Shown here: one piece after another, positions 8,697 through 16,941 of the stretch
How the letters are laid out: each line of letters starts with the position of its first letter
Position numbering within the stretch: position 1 is the stretch's first letter
From: Verrucomicrobiaceae bacterium
Lineage (GTDB): Bacteria > Verrucomicrobiota > Verrucomicrobiia > Verrucomicrobiales > Verrucomicrobiaceae
Direction of reading: 5' to 3'
Assembly: GCA_016795365.1 (NCBI GenBank)
Contig: JAEUHN010000040.1
Span: 1-64,000, forward strand
DNA: 64,000 nucleotides
Notes under the pieces: generated by a model
The model's input: only the letters and a program-made list of their open reading frames with translations
What the model was told of the DNA's origin: nothing
Databases searched by the model: none
Program-made: the position numbers and the translations under genes

Positions 8697-9467
8697 TCAG
8701 CCCTTGCGATACAAACTATCCACCACGTTGCGCACATACTGCTCGTCGCTGAGGCCGAAGTCCGCTTCGTCGGGGAATTTCACCTTCTCACGGAAGCGCG
8801 CGGCCATGAGTTCGAAGAGCTTGATCGTCGCGTCGGACTCGAGTTGCTCGCGACGCACCAACGCGGCGAGCGCTAGCTGTGCTTCATCGGGCGAGACCTT
8901 CTGGCGCAGGCGGGCTTCGAGGTGTGGATAGGCGCGGAAGCTGTTGTATTTACCGCCGAGCACGCCTTCGACGTCGGGTGCTGTGGCTTTGACTTCACGC
9001 ACCACCACCGTGCCAGCAGCGAAGTCTCCGAGCCGCTGACAACGCCGACTGAACAAGCAGAACAAGCCGCCCACGGCATAGGCCATCGGGAGCATGTCGG
9101 CGATGCGAACCAGGTTGCGGACGATCACCTGACTGGGCCGCAGTCGAAGCCCGCGCTCGTCCATCACGCGGATACGCATCACGCGCTTGCCGAGGGTTTG
9201 ACCATTGAACAGCAGCTCGCAAAACCCTCCATATCCGAAGGTCAGCATGAACTGCACGAGCACCCCTGCGGCAGCACCGAAATCCTGCATGAAAATGGCG
9301 AGCGGTGTGATCACAAACATCAGCGCATTCTGCACGGCCATGATCACAGCGTAGTCGATGAAAAAGCCGATCGCGCGAGTGACGGGCCCTGCGAGCGGCA
9401 ATGAGAATACCACTCCCTCCGGCGTGGAGATGTGCAAGGTGGCAGTGCTGTTGCGAGCGGCGGACAT
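8697..9467 (-). CDS. RDD family membrane protein, last gene of the MoxR operon
   Basis: The 256-residue product has the RDD domain: LAGPVTRAIGFFIDYAVIMAV opens the first helix with the Arg and Asp of the family name, and NGQTLGKRVMRIRVMDERG marks the loop before the last helices (RLGDFAAGTVVV). After about residue 165 it carries a hydrophilic C-terminal tail of some 90 residues rich in charged helices, longer than usual for RDD proteins. The start codon shares one base with the stop of the SpoIIM-family gene (TGATG), showing tight coupling. RDD proteins recur at the end of MoxR-DUF58-SpoIIM operons. Their role is unclear, with transport or membrane anchoring suggested. Confidence 0.87.
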   Translation of the reverse strand: MSAARNSTATLHISTPEGVVFSLPLAGPVTRAIGFFIDYAVIMAVQNALMFVITPLAIFMQDFGAAAGVLVQFMLTFGYGGFCELLFNGQTLGKRVMRIRVMDERGLRLRPSQVIVRNLVRIADMLPMAYAVGGLFCLFSRRCQRLGDFAAGTVVVREVKATAPDVEGVLGGKYNSFRAYPHLEARLRQKVSPDEAQLALAALVRREQLESDATIKLFELMAARFREKVKFPDEADFGLSDEQYVRNVVDSLYRKG

Positions 9468-10492
9468 CAGGCAGAAGCAGGCCGGGGTTTGTCATTGCGT
9501 CCGCACAGGATCAAAAAGGCAGCGAGCGTGACCAACTCCGTGGAGCCAAAGGCGATCTTCACCCAGTAAGGCAGAACGGGCTCATGATATTGGGAAAAGA
9601 AGGCCTCCACAATGCCTGCCCACACCAGCATGACGGCGACACCACCGATCAAGGTCGCCACCTCGGGAACGATGAGTCGAAGTCGAGTGCGAATGCCATC
9701 CCGCGTGCCCCAGCCAATCAAGGCGCGTGCGATTACCAGCCCCGCCTGACCACCGATGAGGATGGCCGGAATCTCAAACGAACCATGCGGCAGCAACCAC
9801 CCCAGCATGAACACCGTCTGCCCATCGAGCATGTAATCGAGACACACCGCGCCGAGGATCACGCCGTTGTAAAACAGGATCAACACGGTGCCGATGCCCC
9901 AGGTCAGACCGAACGCCATCGCCTTGATCGAGACGCCAATGTTGTTCGCCATCAGCTGCGCGGAGAAGGTGCCGCTGTGTTCGCTGATGCGATGGGAATT
10001 CTCCTTGTAGTTTTTCTCTTCGTTCGCGACACGCTCCGATGGCGTCTGCATCGCCACGTGCTGGAACGGAGCAAGCGCCACCCGTCGGCCATCGACGTCG
10101 AGCACCAGCATCAGTCCGCCAACGATCATGCCCACCAAGGTCAATGTGGAGGACAAATGAAAAGCCCAGGCCTGCCGCCGGAAGGTCTGCGGGAAGGTAT
10201 GCAGCAGCCAATGCACTGGACGGAAGCGCCTCACATACGTCTGCGCGGAATGAATCTCGGCGTAGCCACGCCCAACGAGCGTCTCCAGGTAGGTGCGCAG
10301 CTCTGGCTCGGCATTGGCCTGACCCACACGCGAAAGATCGGAGCAGGCCCGCTGGAACAAACCCAGCACGCGACGGCTCTCCTTGAGGTCAGACAGATCG
10401 AGCGTTCCCGCCTGAATGCGATCCAGCGCGCGCTCCAGATCCTGCCAGAACGGACGCTCTTTCTCGACGAAGCGTTTGAGGTCAATGATCAT
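9467..10492 (-). CDS. Stage II sporulation protein M (SpoIIM) family membrane protein
   Basis: This is a 341-residue multi-pass protein. The N-terminal 100 residues are helical and soluble (FVEKERPFWQDLERALDRIQ is typical), and helices begin near HLSSTLTLVGMIVGG. The family core follows with FSAQLMANNIGVSIKAMAFG, GVILGAV, and LPHGSFEIPAILIGGQAGL, the SpoIIM/DUF95 signature. Despite the name, members outside Firmicutes have nothing to do with sporulation; they accompany MoxR/DUF58 pairs. The start is set at 10492 because it overlaps the DUF58 stop by four bases (ATGA) and conservation starts there; the frame is open further upstream only as a shadow of the DUF58 gene. Confidence 0.9.
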   Translation of the reverse strand: MIIDLKRFVEKERPFWQDLERALDRIQAGTLDLSDLKESRRVLGLFQRACSDLSRVGQANAEPELRTYLETLVGRGYAEIHSAQTYVRRFRPVHWLLHTFPQTFRRQAWAFHLSSTLTLVGMIVGGLMLVLDVDGRRVALAPFQHVAMQTPSERVANEEKNYKENSHRISEHSGTFSAQLMANNIGVSIKAMAFGLTWGIGTVLILFYNGVILGAVCLDYMLDGQTVFMLGWLLPHGSFEIPAILIGGQAGLVIARALIGWGTRDGIRTRLRLIVPEVATLIGGVAVMLVWAGIVEAFFSQYHEPVLPYWVKIAFGSTELVTLAAFLILCGRNDKPRPASA

Positions 10493-11844
10493 AGCAACTG
10501 CCGCTTCTTCACGTTGAGGTATTCGGAGATGACATCCGCGATGAGGTTCTCCTGGAGACTGGAGGTGAGATGCACGCCGCATTGCTTCAGGTCGCGCGTG
10601 GTCTCTTGCAGATCGCTCCACATCAGATGCCCAGCCATGCGCGAGTAGAGATCGTCCGCGTGATCGATCTTGTCACTGCGGTGGAACAGTGGCTGGAACT
10701 CCTTCGATCCCAAGGTGTGGACCAGGATCACATGCCGACGTGCTGCCTGTCGCACGGCCTCGGAGAACGACTCCGACAGCCACGGTTCGCCCAGGTCCGT
10801 GAGCACCACGATCAGCGAGCGATGGCGCAAACGATTGCCCACGGTGATGAACAGCTCATTGTAGTCCGGGCTCACGATGCGCGGCTCCAGCGTGTAGAGC
10901 GCGTCGCGGCACGCATTGTAGTGCGAGCGCCCTCCGCCCGCAGGCAGCGTCGTGTGCACCTGATCGCTGAACGTCATCATGCCGAAGCGATCGTTCTGCT
11001 GCTCCGCCGCCAGCGCCAGGACCAGCGCCGCCTGGATGAATCGCTCGCACTGCGTCTTGGGTGCAAAGCGATCCGCCGCCGCGCCCAGGTTCTCCAGCGG
11101 ACGAGCGCTGCGCCGCGAGATGTCCAGGATGACGTGCATCTCCTGCGTGCGCTCGATTTGATACATCATCGTCACCGGGAAACGACGCTTCGCCGTGCCC
11201 TTCCAGTAGATGTCACCGTAGCTGTCGCCGGGCGTGTAGGCGCGAAGTTGCTCGAACTCTCGGCCTTTGCCCAACTGCCGCACCTGATGCGTGCCAATGC
11301 TGCCGCGCCGGAAGAACAGCGGCGCGAGCAGGTTGCGTTCACGACTCAAGTCAGGATACACACGCACCTCACACTGGCACTGCACTGCGCGTCGCAGGTC
11401 CCACAGCCCCAGGCGTGAAGAGGTCTCGACGTAAGCGCGGTTGATCGTGTAGGCACCGCGTTCCAACGCCAGCACATCCCAGCGCGGCTTCGCTCCGCTG
11501 CCATCGTCGGCCAGACTCACATCGAGTTCCGCGGCATCGACTTCCAGCATGCGCGGGAAGGGCAGACCTAAGCGCAGATGACGCAGAGCTTTGGAGGCAT
11601 CGAGCACGATGGCTTCCAGCTTGAAGCTCTTGCTCTTCGATGTGCGCACCATGTCCGGCAGCACGACCTGAATGCCATTCAGCCGCAGCAAAGACGTGAG
11701 CGCATCCAGAGCAAGGATGCCCACCAGAACCACGCCCGCTAACACAAGCACATCGACGGGAGCACCCGCAACGCCCAGGACGAACCACGCCGGCACAACG
11801 ACCAGCGCGACGAACCAAAGAAGGCGTTTGGAGGGAACGAACAT
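10489..11844 (-). CDS. DUF58 / von Willebrand factor A-like membrane protein
   Basis: The 451-residue product starts with two hydrophobic helices (about residues 8-50), then a beta-rich segment, then the DUF58 signature YTPGDSYGDIYWKGTAKRRFPV. A vWA-like fold follows (HVILDISRRSARP, RFGMMTFSDQVHTTLP, SLIVVLTDLGEPWLSESF). The metal-site pattern is partly degenerate (DISRR in place of DxSxS). DUF58 proteins are the usual partner of MoxR AAA+ ATPases and are thought to act with them in assembling or activating other complexes. Here an RelE/ParE-type toxin-antitoxin pair separates it from moxR, with only six bases between toxin stop... and this start codon region, so it remains in the same transcription unit. 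Confidence 0.9.
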   Translation of the reverse strand: MFVPSKRLLWFVALVVVPAWFVLGVAGAPVDVLVLAGVVLVGILALDALTSLLRLNGIQVVLPDMVRTSKSKSFKLEAIVLDASKALRHLRLGLPFPRMLEVDAAELDVSLADDGSGAKPRWDVLALERGAYTINRAYVETSSRLGLWDLRRAVQCQCEVRVYPDLSRERNLLAPLFFRRGSIGTHQVRQLGKGREFEQLRAYTPGDSYGDIYWKGTAKRRFPVTMMYQIERTQEMHVILDISRRSARPLENLGAAADRFAPKTQCERFIQAALVLALAAEQQNDRFGMMTFSDQVHTTLPAGGGRSHYNACRDALYTLEPRIVSPDYNELFITVGNRLRHRSLIVVLTDLGEPWLSESFSEAVRQAARRHVILVHTLGSKEFQPLFHRSDKIDHADDLYSRMAGHLMWSDLQETTRDLKQCGVHLTSSLQENLIADVISEYLNVKKRQLL

Positions 11845-11850
11845 GCGGCG

Positions 11851-12123
11851 CTAAATTAGTTTGTCGTATTCCTCGTGCTTGCCGATCCACACCCACAAAA
11901 ATCCAGCGGGTATCGCGACTGCGAGCGCGCGATGATCGCGACCGACTCGGGCAGACCATAGTTTACCCACTTTCTTGAACTGAAGCGAAGGGTGTCGCGA
12001 ATCACTCTTGAGGAGGGAGAAGTTTTTGTCAGCGAGTGCTTGCACATCGGCTGACAGGCTTGAGTAGGCTTGCCAGAAACTGCTGGCGGCCTTGTGTTCA
12101 AAGATCTCGGGCTTGTCCGGCAT
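11851..12123 (-). CDS. RelE/ParE-like toxin of a type II toxin-antitoxin pair
   Basis: This 90-residue protein has the compact RelE/ParE pattern: an N-terminal helical hairpin (SSFWQAYSSLSADVQALADK), then strands containing SLQFKKVGKLWSARVG, RDHRALAVAI and WVWIGKHEEYDKLI. The conserved basic/aromatic positions (Arg in SARVG and RDHRAL, Trp/His/Tyr at the C terminus) are present, so it looks intact. Members of the superfamily either cleave mRNA on the ribosome or poison gyrase; which applies cannot be told from sequence. The reading frame overlaps the antitoxin gene by 26 bases. Base composition is lower in GC than the moxR and DUF58 genes on either side. Confidence 0.8.
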   Translation of the reverse strand: MPDKPEIFEHKAASSFWQAYSSLSADVQALADKNFSLLKSDSRHPSLQFKKVGKLWSARVGRDHRALAVAIPAGFLWVWIGKHEEYDKLI

Positions 12124-12295
12124 GATACTCGTCCATGGCGCGGTTGATCAATGAGTCGAGTTTCCCGGTGGCACTATCCGTTTCGATCTGCTGGTCCCAC
12201 GCTTCCATGTCGCGATCAGCGAACCAGTTGCGCAACTCCCTAAACTGCTCCGCAGGCAATTCTTCGATGGCATGTTCAATCTCGCGAACGCTCAT
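12098..12295 (-). CDS. Antitoxin partner of the RelE/ParE-like toxin
   Basis: This 65-residue acidic protein begins MSVREIEHAIEELPAEQFREL and has an aspartate/glutamate-rich C-terminal part (WDQQIETDSATGKLDSLINRAMDE), as expected of an antitoxin that wraps around its toxin. The pattern is common for small antitoxins upstream of RelE/ParE-type genes. No clear DNA-binding domain can be named, so autoregulation is uncertain. It precedes the toxin in the same direction with a 26-base overlap, the normal order for type II modules. It lies 29 bases downstream of the moxR stop (12325). Confidence 0.75.
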   Translation of the reverse strand: MSVREIEHAIEELPAEQFRELRNWFADRDMEAWDQQIETDSATGKLDSLINRAMDEYHAGQARDL

Positions 12296-12324
12296 AGTGT
12301 TGAATTCAATGGGTTGATTGAATG

Positions 12325-13284
12325 TTATCTCGGCACCGGAACCACGTCGAGGATTCGATTCACCAACTCCGTGACGGTAAGGCCTTCGATTTCGTATTCA
12401 GGGCGCAGCAGCAGACGATGGCCGAGCACAGGTTCAGCGAGAGCTCGCACATCATCGGGAGTCACGAAGTCGCGCTGATCGAGGACCGCACGCGCACGAC
12501 TGGCAAGGACGAGAGCGATCGTCGCACGCGGACCGGCGCCAACGAGAACGGCCTCGTGCTCGCGCGTTGCGCGGACGATTTCGACCACGTAACTCACCAG
12601 CTCATCGCGAACGACCACCTGCTGCAGCGCCGCCTGCATCTCGGCGATTTGATCCGCGGTGATCACCGGGCGCACCGCGCCGCTGTCGAGCACGGACTCG
12701 GGTGCTTCCTTGCCCAGCAAGCGACCGGCGAGCGAGATCTCTTCATCGCGCGTCGGATAGCTGACCTTGAGCTTGAACATGAAGCGATCTTTCTGCGCTT
12801 CGGGCAGAGGGTAGGTGCCTTCGTATTCGACCGGGTTCTGCGTGGCAAAGACGGTGAAGCTGGCGGGCAAGGCGTGGGTCTCGTTGTCGATGGAGACCTG
12901 ACGTTCCTGCATCGCCTGGAGCAGCGCAGATTGCGTCTTGGCCGGAGCGCGATTGATTTCATCAGCGAGCAGAAAGCTGCAAAACACAGGGCCCTTCACG
13001 AGCTTGAACTCATTCTCCTTCAAGTTGAAGACGCTCGTGCCCGTGATGTCCGCAGGCATGAGGTCGGGTGTGAACTGCACACGACCGAAGTCCGTGCCCA
13101 GCACCTGTGCGAGCGTGCGCACCAGCAAGGTCTTGCCTGTGCCCGGCACACCCTCGAAAAGCACATGGTTGCGCGTGAAGATCGCGATGAGCGCGTGATC
13201 GATGACCGACTGCTGGCCGATGATCACTTTCGCGATCTCAGCGCGGGCGGTCGCGAGCATGGTTTTGAGGAGGTCGAGGTTCAT
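12325..13284 (-). CDS. MoxR family AAA+ ATPase
   Basis: The 319-residue product has Walker A GVPGTGKT, Walker B LLADEINRAPAKTQSALLQAMQE, sensor 1 (TVFATQNPVEYEGTYPLPEAQ) and the MoxR lid ending RPEYEIEGLTVTELVNRIL. MoxR ATPases act as chaperones that mature metalloenzymes or envelope complexes together with a vWA/DUF58 partner, which is encoded downstream beyond the toxin-antitoxin insert. The start at 13284 (MNLDLLKTML) fits the family; the frame upstream is a shadow of the DUF4350 gene. The DUF4350 stop is 13 bases upstream. Expression is presumably with the whole 11-kb operon. Confidence 0.93.
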   Translation of the reverse strand: MNLDLLKTMLATARAEIAKVIIGQQSVIDHALIAIFTRNHVLFEGVPGTGKTLLVRTLAQVLGTDFGRVQFTPDLMPADITGTSVFNLKENEFKLVKGPVFCSFLLADEINRAPAKTQSALLQAMQERQVSIDNETHALPASFTVFATQNPVEYEGTYPLPEAQKDRFMFKLKVSYPTRDEEISLAGRLLGKEAPESVLDSGAVRPVITADQIAEMQAALQQVVVRDELVSYVVEIVRATREHEAVLVGAGPRATIALVLASRARAVLDQRDFVTPDDVRALAEPVLGHRLLLRPEYEIEGLTVTELVNRILDVVPVPR

Positions 13285-13297
13285 GGAGTAGTGGCGT

Positions 13298-14929
13298 TCA
13301 GGGTTTTTTCGAAGGATGCAGCGCGTCGCGAATGCGCTGGTAGGTGCTGACAGGGGTCTTGAGGACGGCGGGATCGGCGAGGAGGGCTTCGGCCCGGGCT
13401 CGGCGCTGCGGAGGCACTGCACCCGCTGCAGCACGAGTGCCAGACCAGATGGTGAAGCATCGAGGCAACAGTTCGCCGAACTTCACACCACGACGCAACA
13501 GCCCTTCGAGACCACTGGCGGTGCTTTGTCCTGCCACAGCGTCGGATCGCCAGTGCCCGAGGTCATCATCTGCGGACGAAGGCACGAGACTGAAAGCATT
13601 GCGCCAGACGTAGAGAGCGAAAAGCAGGATGCCTCCCAGGAAGAGCCCGTGCATGTGGTAGCGTCGGGCGAGCGTCATGACACCATCTTCGTCGCCGATC
13701 ATCGCACCCAGGTGAGTCTCGTCGAAGATGACGGTGGTCGCGTCACCGAGGAGCCAGGAGATGAACTTGGGCTTGGCGTTTTTCCACAATGCCTCGTTAC
13801 TCAAGAAGAATCGGTCGGTGCACAAGATGATGGTGCCTGCGCCTAGCGAACGCTGCATGATGGTGGGGCGGGAGCCCTTGCTGGCCAAAGGCTTCCATGG
13901 CGAGGGCTCGGAGGTGATGATGGTCTTTTCGGTCGCTGGCTTTGGAGTTGTCTCGACCGCGGGTTTGGTCGAGGTCGCATCGGTGCTCTCCTTCTTTTTG
14001 AGTCGCTCGGCGACACGGCGAGTCCAGGCTGGCGTCCAATCCTGCTTGGGATTGTCATCAATGTAGAGCCTGCTGAACCACTCGGGCACCTCATCGGGTT
14101 TGAGCGGAAGTCCGGGTTTCACATCAAGCTTGATGCCACTGCCATCTTCGTTGGCCTTGAAGGGCTCCTTCACGATGCTGGCCTTAAAGGCGAACGAGAG
14201 AGCATCACGATTGCCAAGCAAATGCCGTGGTCGTTTGCCGTTCTCGCGTTTCTTGTCCTTGTCGGTCTTGGAATCCACCGCAGGCGCGGGTTGGGGCGAT
14301 GACTTGGCTTTGTCTTCGGGAGCTGCCTTGGCCTTGGGATCTGGCTTCGATGGCTCGGGGGAATCGGCCTTGCTGTCTTTGGCGGCATCCTTCTTATCAC
14401 GAGCTTTCCGACGCTCGACCTCATCCTCTTCGTCCAGTTCATTGAGGGCGCGATCCAGATCACGCTCGATCCGACCTGGCGGTGAACTGTCAGGATCAAG
14501 CGCAAGAATCAGCCTTCCACCCGCGCGAACGAAGCGCTCGAGATGCTGGGTGCGTTCGGTGGGCGTCTGAAACTCATCGGCCGTTAGTCCAACGAACACC
14601 AAGGCCTGACCTCGAACGTCAGCGGGTTTGTGTCCGGCTGCACCGTCACCCGCCCACAAAGCGATGCGCTGATCGCGGGCGAGCTTGTGAAGGGAATCGA
14701 AGTTCCGCACCACTTCCACGCCAGGCATCATGTCGAGCGCTTCGAACAACGCACGAGTGCCGAAGGGATCGGTGCGCATCGTTGAGTAAGGCGGATACTG
14801 GCTGCCGCTGTCGAAGCGATCCGCAAACATCCGGCTCACCGCGAGCCCGCCGAGCACAAAGATTGCCGCCAGCGCAAGCCATGCGCCGGTGCTGCTTTTG
14901 CTGGGAGATGAATCAGCGGGGGACGCCAT
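13298..14929 (-). CDS. DUF4350 membrane protein
   Basis: This 543-residue protein has an N-terminal transmembrane helix (about residues 16-35) and then an extracytoplasmic DUF4350 domain: YPPYSTMRTDPFGTRALFEAL is the family opening and FVRAGGRLILALDPDSSP follows. A highly charged Lys/Asp/Pro/Ala linker of about 70 residues (roughly 165-235) interrupts the domain. The second part contains IILCTDRFFLSNEALWKN and IFDETHLG, ending with another helix (GLFLGGILLFALYVW). The fold resembles the glutamine amidotransferase-like GldG region of gliding/ABC-associated proteins. Its 3' neighbour is moxR; its first 17 bases overlap the 3' end of the DUF4129-like gene. DUF4350 and DUF4129 recur as a pair in MoxR operons; function is unknown. 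Confidence 0.85.
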   Translation of the reverse strand: MASPADSSPSKSSTGAWLALAAIFVLGGLAVSRMFADRFDSGSQYPPYSTMRTDPFGTRALFEALDMMPGVEVVRNFDSLHKLARDQRIALWAGDGAAGHKPADVRGQALVFVGLTADEFQTPTERTQHLERFVRAGGRLILALDPDSSPPGRIERDLDRALNELDEEDEVERRKARDKKDAAKDSKADSPEPSKPDPKAKAAPEDKAKSSPQPAPAVDSKTDKDKKRENGKRPRHLLGNRDALSFAFKASIVKEPFKANEDGSGIKLDVKPGLPLKPDEVPEWFSRLYIDDNPKQDWTPAWTRRVAERLKKKESTDATSTKPAVETTPKPATEKTIITSEPSPWKPLASKGSRPTIMQRSLGAGTIILCTDRFFLSNEALWKNAKPKFISWLLGDATTVIFDETHLGAMIGDEDGVMTLARRYHMHGLFLGGILLFALYVWRNAFSLVPSSADDDLGHWRSDAVAGQSTASGLEGLLRRGVKFGELLPRCFTIWSGTRAAAGAVPPQRRARAEALLADPAVLKTPVSTYQRIRDALHPSKKP

Positions 14930-16601
14930 CGGATACGATGTGCTGGTGGTTGGTGCGGAATTGATCGAGCAGGTCGCGAGTCACGTCGTGCCAGCCATAC
15001 CAGGCCCAATCAAAGGTGCGGACACTGTCGGTGAACATGCCGCGCAGGTCGTTGCGGTCACGGGCTCGCAGGGCGAGTTCGCGGACGTAGTCGCCATTGG
15101 ACTTCGACTTGCGAATCATCAGCAGCTTGCGCTCGCCAAGGTGCGCGAGCGTAGCGAGGAAGAAGGCCCGCATGGCAAGGCGATAGTCGCCGCTGTCGAT
15201 TTTCTCCTGCGCGAGGCGCAGCCATTCGTTCTCGGGCAACTGGCTGGCGATGATGTGGTCGCTTTCGAGATTCACCTCGGGCATCGCGGCCACAGCGGCC
15301 GTGGCCTTGGCAGGCGGTGTGCGGCGGAGGAAGCGGATCAGCATCACGACAATGATGAGGCCGAGCACGATGAGCAGCACCTTGAGAACAAGTTGCGCAG
15401 ACTCGGCCCAGGCGGCGGCCGTTGTTGGTGCATCGTCGAAGTTGGGTCCGTGTCTGAGCTGACGAAGCCACTCCTTGATCTTCTCGACGAGAAGCTTGTC
15501 AAAGGTCTCGCTAACCCACTTGCCCGCCTTGTCGAGCCACTCACCCACGCTCTTGAGGAAGGAGGCGATCCAGCCACGATCCTTGTCCTCGCGCTTTTCT
15601 TCGCGAGGCAGTCGCCATTGAAAAGCCTCGCGCTGGAGCACTTCACGGATGTTGCGATCAAGCTGAGCGGGGTCGGCCTTCACTCCAGGATTCTCTGCCA
15701 CCACAGGTGCCACGGCAGCCTCAGGCGCTGCCTGCAATGACGAGCCCGCCGCGAAGAAGAGGACCGCTGTGATCAGCGCCAGCGCTGGTGCCGCCGCCCT
15801 GCGGAAGGCCACGATGAGGTCCTCGCCGTTCTTGCGCGAGAGACTGTAGAAGCACCGCAGCACATACATGGACTTCACCAGCGGACCCACGATGAGGTAG
15901 CTTGCCATGATCGTGGTGGCGAACATCGCGGAGCTGAGCAGCGTCCACGGATTGCGTGAGAACTCACTCTCCACGCCAGTGAACGCCTTGGCCAGTTGCA
16001 CCATCAGGAGCACGCCCAGGAAACAGTTCAGCCAGACGATGCTGGCGAAGGTGAGCAGGATGAGCATGAGGCCGTGGTTCTGCCCTTGCCGGTAGTTCGA
16101 CTGCACCACGGCCACACGCATCAGATCACGCGTGCGCCCGCCTTGACGAAAGTGGCTGAGGGCCAGCACGGACACATTATGAAACGCCGCATACATCCAG
16201 CCGAAGGGCAGCATGGCGAGCAATGACAAGGGCAGCGTGAAGGATGCCGTGCAGTGGATCATCGCCTGCGAGGTGACAAAGCGGAGCCACGCACGCTTGC
16301 TCATCTTCTCCGCCTGCTCGCCACCACGCAATTGCCTCAACAAACGATCGCTGAACACCGCCTGTGCCACCTTCATCCACCAGTAGAGCAGGCCCATGGT
16401 GAGCGAGGCACCTGGCAGTCGGTCCCACGCACTCGCCGCACGACTCATGTCGCTCACGTAGTGAAGCAGTCCACACACGAAGGGCATGGTGCCTGCGAAC
16501 CACCACACCCAGGTATTCATGTCCGCACGGCGCAACAGTTCGGTCGCCTCCTCCACGATCTGGAGGAGGGGCTGATCCGCGCGTGTCTTGGGCTTGGCCA
16601 T
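14913..16601 (-). CDS. Multi-pass membrane protein with DUF4129-like C-terminal domain
   Basis: The 562-residue product has several membrane helices in its first 290 residues (for example WWFAGTMPFVCGLLHYV, LPLSLLAMLPFGWMYAA, and one ending ALITAVLFFAAGSS). A periplasmic stretch with an amphipathic region (DRGWIASFLKSVGEWLDKAG) follows, then a further helix (VLKVLLIVLGLIIVVMLI). The last 120 residues (WLRLAQEKIDSGDYRLAMRAFFLATLAHL, SNGDYVRELALRAR, FDWAWYG) match the DUF4129 type domain found at the C termini of transglutaminase-like membrane proteins in MoxR clusters. No transglutaminase triad is visible. It overlaps DUF4350 by 17 bases and follows the B-box gene by seven. Confidence 0.78.
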   Translation of the reverse strand: MAKPKTRADQPLLQIVEEATELLRRADMNTWVWWFAGTMPFVCGLLHYVSDMSRAASAWDRLPGASLTMGLLYWWMKVAQAVFSDRLLRQLRGGEQAEKMSKRAWLRFVTSQAMIHCTASFTLPLSLLAMLPFGWMYAAFHNVSVLALSHFRQGGRTRDLMRVAVVQSNYRQGQNHGLMLILLTFASIVWLNCFLGVLLMVQLAKAFTGVESEFSRNPWTLLSSAMFATTIMASYLIVGPLVKSMYVLRCFYSLSRKNGEDLIVAFRRAAAPALALITAVLFFAAGSSLQAAPEAAVAPVVAENPGVKADPAQLDRNIREVLQREAFQWRLPREEKREDKDRGWIASFLKSVGEWLDKAGKWVSETFDKLLVEKIKEWLRQLRHGPNFDDAPTTAAAWAESAQLVLKVLLIVLGLIIVVMLIRFLRRTPPAKATAAVAAMPEVNLESDHIIASQLPENEWLRLAQEKIDSGDYRLAMRAFFLATLAHLGERKLLMIRKSKSNGDYVRELALRARDRNDLRGMFTDSVRTFDWAWYGWHDVTRDLLDQFRTNHQHIVSDGVPR

Positions 16602-16608
16602 GGGTGGG

Positions 16609-16941
16609 TTACTTGCTGATCATCCTTTCCCATGCGGTGCCTTCATGAAAGGTGTCGGGCATCTGCAGCAGCACCCGGCCCATGAAATAGGCGACGAACC
16701 AGACACCCATCAGCCCGAGCAATGCCTGCCCGATGATCGAGACCACAAACCAGTCGCGCTTCTTCTCTGCCTTGACCGCCGTCTTCTCCTTGAGGCAGCC
16801 AGCGCACATCATCCGTCGCTCTACGGGTGTCACGCACTCGCGGCAGTAGGAGCGCCCGCAGGAGACGCACTTCGCCGCCGCCTCACGCTGCGGATGATGG
16901 AAGCAGGTCGCCCTCGTGATCGATGGTGCGGAGGCGCTCAT
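16609..16941 (-). CDS. Small zinc-finger (B-box-like) single-pass membrane protein
   Basis: This 110-residue protein has an N-terminal zinc-binding motif of B-box character: CFHHP, then CVSCGRSYCRECV, then MCAGC, giving enough Cys/His ligands for one or two zinc ions. A short basic region (KAEKKRDW) leads into one hydrophobic helix (about residues 67-92). Such B-box plus transmembrane proteins are common in PVC bacteria and Deltaproteobacteria, sometimes fused to rhomboid proteases, but no protease is present here. Its ATG overlaps the stop of the upstream multi-pass gene by four bases. It probably recruits or is recruited by the MoxR-associated complex; that is inference. Confidence 0.75.
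   Translation of the reverse strand: MSASAPSITRATCFHHPQREAAAKCVSCGRSYCRECVTPVERRMMCAGCLKEKTAVKAEKKRDWFVVSIIGQALLGLMGVWFVAYFMGRVLLQMPDTFHEGTAWERMISK

Noticed and set aside
6556-8931. Very long open frame on the plus strand opposite the DUF1549 gene
   Set aside because: It is antisense to a gene with clear domains, is arginine/histidine-rich without recognisable motifs, and is the usual shadow of a GC-rich coding strand. Similar shadows opposite pyrRB, purF, the ketosynthase and the peptide-binding protein were dropped for the same reason.
9467-10492. Sporulation function suggested by the SpoIIM family name
   Set aside because: No sporulation genes are present; the family occurs widely with MoxR/DUF58 in non-sporulating bacteria.
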